This document shows positions 59,558 to 64,000 of a DNA stretch of 64,000 nt, one piece after another. Below the pieces are notes generated by a model that was given only the letters and a program-made list of their open reading frames with translations, searched no databases and was not told the origin of the DNA. Every line of letters begins with the position of its first letter. Within the stretch, counting starts at the first letter, position 1. A program made the translations under genes and the position numbers. Origin of the DNA: Methylophaga pinxianii (GTDB lineage Bacteria; Pseudomonadota; Gammaproteobacteria; Nitrosococcales; Methylophagaceae); assembly GCF_020447225.1 (NCBI RefSeq), contig NZ_JAJAEO010000184.1, positions 22,015 through 86,014 on the forward strand. Direction: 5' to 3'.

Positions 59558-59605
59558 ACACATTATCTTGTGGTTCAATCATGTTGCGACCACAATTTGT
59601 TGTGG
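59558..59605 (+). promoter_or_regulatory. Tandem NrdR boxes upstream of nrdA
   Basis: Box 1 is ACACATTATCTTGTGG (59558-59573) and box 2 is CCACAATTTGTTGTGG (59590-59605). Both are 16-base dyads, with 16 bases between them, so their centres are 32 bases apart, about three helical turns, as in known NrdR-controlled promoters. No nrdR gene is in the window. Confidence 0.65.
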
Positions 59606-59650
59606 TTTGCCGTTTTTAAAGTCTTACCACACAATGCAGGGAAAATCACT

Positions 59651-62518
59651 ATGGCGAGCGAAGCAGAACACTACATCCAACCCTCCTCTGAAACCGGCTA
59701 CAAAGTTATCCGGCGTAACGGCAAAGTCACCGAGTTTAATAGCAGCAAAATTGCTATTGCGCTGACTAAAGCCTTTTTAGCTGTTGAAGGTCAAGCCGCT
59801 AAAGATAGCCGACGTATTCATGAAACCGTTGCCGAGCTGACACAACAAGTCAGTGAAAACCTGCTGCGACGTCTGGATGATGGTGGCACGGTGCACATTG
59901 AAGATATTCAGGATCAGGTTGAACTTGCCTTGATGCGTGCCGGCGAATACAAAGTGGCTCGCTCCTATGTGGTTTATCGTGAACAGCAAGCCCAAAAACG
60001 TGCTGAAGAAGAACGTAAACATCCACAACCTGCCAATGAAAGCACATTACATGTCACGTTGAATGACGGCACTCGCCAGCCGTTGGATGTTGAACGTTTG
60101 CGGAACCTGATTGATGAAGCCTGTGAAGGTCTGGCCCAGGTTGATAATGCGGCCATCCTGCGTGATACCCAACGTAATATCTTTGATGGTGTGTCTGAAA
60201 AAGATGTCGAAAAAGCACTGGTCATGTCTGCCCGTACTTTTATCGAAAAAGATCCGGCTTACAGCACCCTGGCTGCTCGCCTGTTGATGGACAGCATCCG
60301 TCGTGAAGCACTGAGCTTTGTTTACCAGACCTCTCGCCAGGCTTCACAAGGTGAAATGGCTGATCAATATAAAGACTATTTCAAAACCTATATCAAAACC
60401 GCTATTGAACACGAACTGATTGATTCAGAACTTGGCCTCTATGATCTGGAACGTCTGGGTAGCGCACTGAAACCAGAAAATGATTTCAGCTTCACCTACC
60501 TGGGTCTGCAAACTTTGTATGACCGCTATTTCATTCACTTTGATGGTATTCGTTTTGAATTGCCACAAGCCTTTTATATGCGTGTGGCAATGGGTCTGGC
60601 GATTAATGAGATCGATCGTGAAGCCCGCGCCATTGAGTTCTATAACCTGCTGTCGTCTTTCGACTTTATGAGCTCGACGCCAACATTGTTTAATGCCGGT
60701 ACCCTGCGTCCACAATTATCCTCTTGTTACCTGACAACCGTACCGGATGATTTAAGCGGAATTTACAGCGCGATGCGTGATAACGCTCTGCTGTCTAAAT
60801 ATGCCGGTGGTCTGGGTAATGACTGGACTCGTGTTCGTGGTCTGGGTGCGCATATCAAAGGCACCAATGGTAAATCACAAGGTGTTGTGCCGTTCCTGAA
60901 AGTTGCCAATGACACTGCTGTAGCTGTCAACCAGGGTGGTAAACGTAAAGGTGCGGTTTGTGCGTATCTTGAAACCTGGCACATTGACGTTGAAGAATTC
61001 CTGGATCTGCGTAAAAACACCGGTGATGATCGTCGTCGTACCCACGATATGAATACTGCCAACTGGATTCCGGATTTGTTCATGAAACGTGTGGCTGAAG
61101 AAGGTCAATGGACCTTGTTCTCACCAGAAGAAGTGCCGGATCTGCATGATCTGACCGGTCTGGCATTCGAAAAAGCCTACGCTGAATACGAAGAAAAAGC
61201 GGCGCGTGGTGAAATCCGTAACTTCAAAACCATGCCTGCCACCGACCTGTGGCGCAAAATGCTCGGCATGTTATTTGAAACCGGCCATCCTTGGATTACC
61301 TTTAAAGATCCTTGCAACCTGCGTAGCCCACAGCAACATGTTGGTGTTGTTCATAGCTCAAACCTGTGTACCGAAATCACCCTTAACACATCTGATCAGG
61401 AAATCGCCGTCTGTAACCTTGGCTCCATCAACATGGTTCAGCATATTGATGCTGACGGCAAACTGGATAAAGAAAAGCTTAACCGCACCGTAAAAACAGC
61501 TATGCGTATGCTGGATAACGTTATTGAGTACAACTATTACAGCGTACCGCAAGCACGTCATTCCAACCTGCTGCACCGCCCTGTCGGTCTGGGCATCATG
61601 GGCTTCCAGGATGCGTTGTATAAACTGCGTATTCCTTACAGCACCGAAGAAGCGGTGAAATTCGCTGATGAATCGATGGAAGCGGTCAGCTACTACGCCA
61701 TTGATGCGTCTTCTGATTTGGCTGCAGAACGTGGCAAATACAAATCTTACGAAGGCAGCTTGTGGAGCAAAGGCATTCTGCCAATTGACTCTATCAAGAT
61801 CCTCAAAGAAGCACGTGGCGAATATTTGCAACAAGACGAAAGCAAAACCATGGACTGGGATGCACTGCGTGACAAAGTCAAACGTCAAGGCATGCGTAAC
61901 TCCAACACCATGGCGATTGCACCGACTGCCACCATTTCAAACATCTGTGGTGTCAGCCAGTCAATTGAACCGACTTACCAGAACCTGTTTGTAAAATCGA
62001 ACCTGTCTGGTGAATTCACTGTCATCAACCCATATATGGTTGAAGATTTGAAACAACGCGGTTTATGGGATGACGTCATGATCAATGACCTCAAATACTA
62101 CGATGGCAGCTTGCAAGCCATTGACCGTGTACCGGCTGAACTGAAAGCGCTTTATACCACCGCATTTGAAATGGATGCACGCTGGTTGATTGAAGCCGCG
62201 TCACGCCGTCAAAAATGGCTGGATCAAGCACAAAGCTTGAACCTGTACATGGCGGAACCATCCGGTAAGAAAATGGACAATCTGTACAAACTGGCGTGGG
62301 TACGTGGCCTGAAAACCACTTATTACCTGCGTTCAATGGGCGCAACCGGTGCCGAGAAAACCAGCACTGCGCCAACCACAGCAACAACTGCTAAACCGTC
62401 TACACCACCCGTGTTAAAGCCGGTTGCCAAACAAGAAGATGACTTTATTTCAGGCGAAGGTATGGATGCACCGAAAGCCTGTTCTATCTTGGAACCAGAC
62501 TGCGAGGCTTGCCAATAA
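59651..62518 (+). CDS. nrdA: Class Ia ribonucleotide reductase large subunit
   Basis: A 955-residue subunit from the ATG with AGGGA nine bases upstream. Two N-terminal ATP-cones (about 15-105 and 130-230) precede the catalytic barrel, an arrangement known from Pseudomonas NrdA. Active-site features: 'SSCYLTTV', 'NLCTEITLN' (Asn-Cys-Glu) and 'IAVCNLGSIN'; the C-terminal redox pair is 'CEAC'. It converts nucleoside diphosphates to deoxy forms with NrdB. It overlaps nrdB in TAATG. NrdR and DnaA sites upstream suggest growth-coupled control. Confidence 0.96.
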   Translation: MASEAEHYIQPSSETGYKVIRRNGKVTEFNSSKIAIALTKAFLAVEGQAAKDSRRIHETVAELTQQVSENLLRRLDDGGTVHIEDIQDQVELALMRAGEYKVARSYVVYREQQAQKRAEEERKHPQPANESTLHVTLNDGTRQPLDVERLRNLIDEACEGLAQVDNAAILRDTQRNIFDGVSEKDVEKALVMSARTFIEKDPAYSTLAARLLMDSIRREALSFVYQTSRQASQGEMADQYKDYFKTYIKTAIEHELIDSELGLYDLERLGSALKPENDFSFTYLGLQTLYDRYFIHFDGIRFELPQAFYMRVAMGLAINEIDREARAIEFYNLLSSFDFMSSTPTLFNAGTLRPQLSSCYLTTVPDDLSGIYSAMRDNALLSKYAGGLGNDWTRVRGLGAHIKGTNGKSQGVVPFLKVANDTAVAVNQGGKRKGAVCAYLETWHIDVEEFLDLRKNTGDDRRRTHDMNTANWIPDLFMKRVAEEGQWTLFSPEEVPDLHDLTGLAFEKAYAEYEEKAARGEIRNFKTMPATDLWRKMLGMLFETGHPWITFKDPCNLRSPQQHVGVVHSSNLCTEITLNTSDQEIAVCNLGSINMVQHIDADGKLDKEKLNRTVKTAMRMLDNVIEYNYYSVPQARHSNLLHRPVGLGIMGFQDALYKLRIPYSTEEAVKFADESMEAVSYYAIDASSDLAAERGKYKSYEGSLWSKGILPIDSIKILKEARGEYLQQDESKTMDWDALRDKVKRQGMRNSNTMAIAPTATISNICGVSQSIEPTYQNLFVKSNLSGEFTVINPYMVEDLKQRGLWDDVMINDLKYYDGSLQAIDRVPAELKALYTTAFEMDARWLIEAASRRQKWLDQAQSLNLYMAEPSGKKMDNLYKLAWVRGLKTTYYLRSMGATGAEKTSTAPTTATTAKPSTPPVLKPVAKQEDDFISGEGMDAPKACSILEPDCEACQ

Positions 62519-63669
62519 TGTTTAACTGGGATGATCCACTTGCCGAGAAACCGGCAACTGACAAAGTCGACAACGAACTGCTTCCGCCTATGCAGCAAGC
62601 GGCCAATGAATTCGACACACCCGAGCCAACCACGGCCAGTGTCAGTGAATTGCCGCCATTGAATGCCAAAGCGATTAATGCAGACGACAAACGTGTGGTC
62701 AATGGGCAAGCTGATATCAATCAGCTTGCGCCATTCAAATATCCGTGGGCGTGGAACTACTTCTTAAACGCCAACAAAAACCACTGGACGCCACTCGATA
62801 TCAACATGGCGCAGGACGTTCACGACTACCGTCATAAACTGACGCTGGAAGAACGTCATGTCTATGAAAACGTACTGTCCTACCTGACCACCTCCGATAT
62901 TCTCGCCATGCGTAATATTGGTCTGGCGGTTATGGAAAAAATGACCGCGCCGGAATTGCAGATTTATCAGGCACGTCAGGTATATGAAGAAGCATTGCAT
63001 ACCTGGACCTACCAGCACTGCATCGAAACCATTGGTCTGGATCAAAGCGAAATCTACAACCGCTACCGCGTGGTCCCTGAGATTTATCAAAAGATCAAAC
63101 TGGCTAATGAGCGTCTGGATACCGTGATGCGTAGCGATATCGACCTGCGTGATAAAGACGAACTGGAAAACTTCGTGATGTCCTATGCGTTCTTCGCCGG
63201 CATCTTCGAAGGCAGCTGGTTCTATAACGGCTTCTCACCGATCTTTGCTCTGCAACGTCGAGGTCTGATGAAAGGTACTGGCGAACAGCTGCAATACATC
63301 ATGCGTGATGAAGTCATGCACGCCTCGTTTGGTATTCGTGTTTGCAAACAAATCATCAAAGAAGAAAACGTCAAACTGGATCCCAAGAAAATCCAGGAAA
63401 TGTTCGAAGAAGCTGATGCGGCTGAAGCAACCTACGGTGGCTACATCCTGCGTGACCCGATTCTGGGTTACTCAAAAGAAGCCCACCACGGCCAATTCCG
63501 CTACACCGCCAACCGCCGTGCTAAACAACTCGGTTTTGAAGAACCCTTCCCAGGCGCAGAAGCCACCCTGCCCTGGCTGGATGAACAAGCCAATATGCGG
63601 AAGGAGAAAAACTTCTTCGAAACCAAGGTCACCGAATATCAAACCGGGGGCGGTTTGAAGTGGGACTGA
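62518..63669 (+). CDS. nrdB: Class Ia ribonucleotide reductase beta subunit
   Basis: A 383-residue diiron-tyrosyl-radical subunit. Metal ligands and radical site lie in 'YQARQVYEEALHTWTYQHCIE' (Glu, Glu, His and the radical Tyr) and 'MRDEVMHASFGI' (Glu and His). The C-terminal tail ends '...TGGGLKWD' and would dock on NrdA. ATG at 62518 overlaps the nrdA stop; the in-frame TTG three codons upstream is rejected. A terminator follows. Confidence 0.96.
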   Translation: MFNWDDPLAEKPATDKVDNELLPPMQQAANEFDTPEPTTASVSELPPLNAKAINADDKRVVNGQADINQLAPFKYPWAWNYFLNANKNHWTPLDINMAQDVHDYRHKLTLEERHVYENVLSYLTTSDILAMRNIGLAVMEKMTAPELQIYQARQVYEEALHTWTYQHCIETIGLDQSEIYNRYRVVPEIYQKIKLANERLDTVMRSDIDLRDKDELENFVMSYAFFAGIFEGSWFYNGFSPIFALQRRGLMKGTGEQLQYIMRDEVMHASFGIRVCKQIIKEENVKLDPKKIQEMFEEADAAEATYGGYILRDPILGYSKEAHHGQFRYTANRRAKQLGFEEPFPGAEATLPWLDEQANMRKEKNFFETKVTEYQTGGGLKWD

Positions 63670-63680
63670 CAAGTTAAATA

Positions 63681-63708
63681 AAAAAGCCGACCTTGAGTCG
63701 GCTTTTTT
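63681..63708 (+). terminator. nrdAB terminator
   Basis: AAAAAGCCGAC-CTTGA-GTCGGCTTTTTT, an 11-bp stem ending in a T-run, 11 bases after the nrdB stop. Confidence 0.93.
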
Positions 63709-63791
63709 GTAGCTCGAGAATCTAAAAAGCTTATTGATAATAAGATAATAGTATGCCTAGAGCTAAAACCTAATTTATAGTTTATTCAGTT

Positions 63792-64000
63792 ATGAATAAG
63801 TGTCGTGTAAGACAACAAATAGATGAAGCATATTTCAACTATCAGATATGCTGGAGTTATCTGTGTGAGATTAAGGCACATAAAATCACAAATACCAACC
63901 TAACAAAGTTTCAACCAACTCTGTATGCATCACTATCTAAGCTGTCCCAGTTATACAGAGAAATAGCTCAAATCAAAAAAACTCTCATCACAAAAAAAAA
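63792..64000 (+). CDS. Open reading frame running off the window end
   Basis: From ATG at 63792 the frame is open for 69 codons to the last base with no stop. It encodes a Lys/Gln/Leu-rich helical sequence (start MNKCRVRQQIDEAYFNYQIC, later 'LSKLSQLYREIAQIKKTL') that may form a coiled coil. There is no good ribosome site, and I do not recognise it. The AT-rich composition suggests either an accessory gene or an untranslated stretch. Confidence 0.4.
   Translation, partial: MNKCRVRQQIDEAYFNYQICWSYLCEIKAHKITNTNLTKFQPTLYASLSKLSQLYREIAQIKKTLITKK

Larger units (their letters stand above)
59337..59650. other. Regulatory region before nrdA
   Basis: No gene. It contains the hairpin at 59356-59387, a DnaA box and two NrdR-like boxes, each listed separately. 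A longer in-frame start for nrdA at 59513 overlaps the boxes and is rejected. Confidence 0.65.

Noticed and set aside
59513-59650. Longer N-terminus for NrdA
   Set aside because: The extension is cysteine-rich and unlike NrdA, overlaps the NrdR boxes and lacks a ribosome site.
61358-61888. Minus-strand 176-codon frame inside nrdA
   Set aside because: Shadow frame opposite the catalytic core of nrdA, explained by codon bias.

Overview
The window looks like chromosome of a gammaproteobacterium. ZipA (a gammaproteobacterial division protein), DarP/YjgA, DksA, OpgGH, TamAB, Hsp15 and an NrdAB with two ATP-cones all point that way. A PQQ-dehydrogenase-style small cytochrome c and a CbbY-like phosphatase would fit a Methylophaga-like marine methylotroph, but that assignment is inference from general resemblance. 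No ribosomal RNA, CRISPR array, integrase or intact insertion sequence was seen.

Layout. 0.1-2.9 kb: small cytochrome c, PepSY protein and an OmpR/histidine-kinase pair. 2.9-7.6 kb (minus): tightly packed zipA-ligA-ybiB-yjbQ-darP. 7.7-10.1 kb (plus): queF, an FGGY sugar kinase and cysZ. 10.1-13.5 kb (minus): iron acquisition (PKHD hydroxylase, TonB-dependent siderophore receptor with a Fur-like box, BFD-type [2Fe-2S] protein). 13.7-17.4 kb: opgGH for osmoregulated periplasmic glucans. 17.5-20.6 kb: methyltransferase, aminotransferase, CbbY-like phosphatase, dksA. 20.6-26.5 kb: tamA-tamB. 26.6-32.2 kb: AraC regulator, aldehyde dehydrogenase, acetyl-CoA synthetase, hslR and a half-size mazG; the dehydrogenase and synthetase could together convert acetaldehyde to acetyl-CoA. 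32.2-34.8 kb: acetyltransferase, moaA, DUF2892 protein, YccA-type membrane protein.

A functional-looking tRNA-Ser(UGA) at 34,971-35,061 marks the start of an accessory stretch. The end of this tRNA plus about 90 bp downstream is repeated in decayed form at about 48,346-48,459, so the 13 kb between may be an old tRNA-targeted insertion. It carries a signalling cluster (six-PAS hybrid kinase, REC-EAL protein, OmpR regulator, HDOD protein), SelO, a luciferase-like flavin oxidoreductase and a NemA-type ene-reductase, with degraded sequence near the tRNA. Beyond the decayed repeat come a DUF2971 protein and a compact plus-strand operon at 49.8-52.4 kb: a divergent HigB-like small protein, an XRE/ImmA-IrrE fusion and a Beta-family protein. 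A strong sigma-70-like promoter flanked by two near-identical palindromes precedes it. This operon is the best candidate for an undescribed toxin/defence-type system.

The core resumes with cydDC and cydAB (a short, CIO-like bd oxidase), a stress-protein-like membrane protein, and nrdAB preceded by two NrdR-like boxes spaced three helical turns apart and a consensus DnaA box. The window ends inside an open reading frame that runs off the edge.
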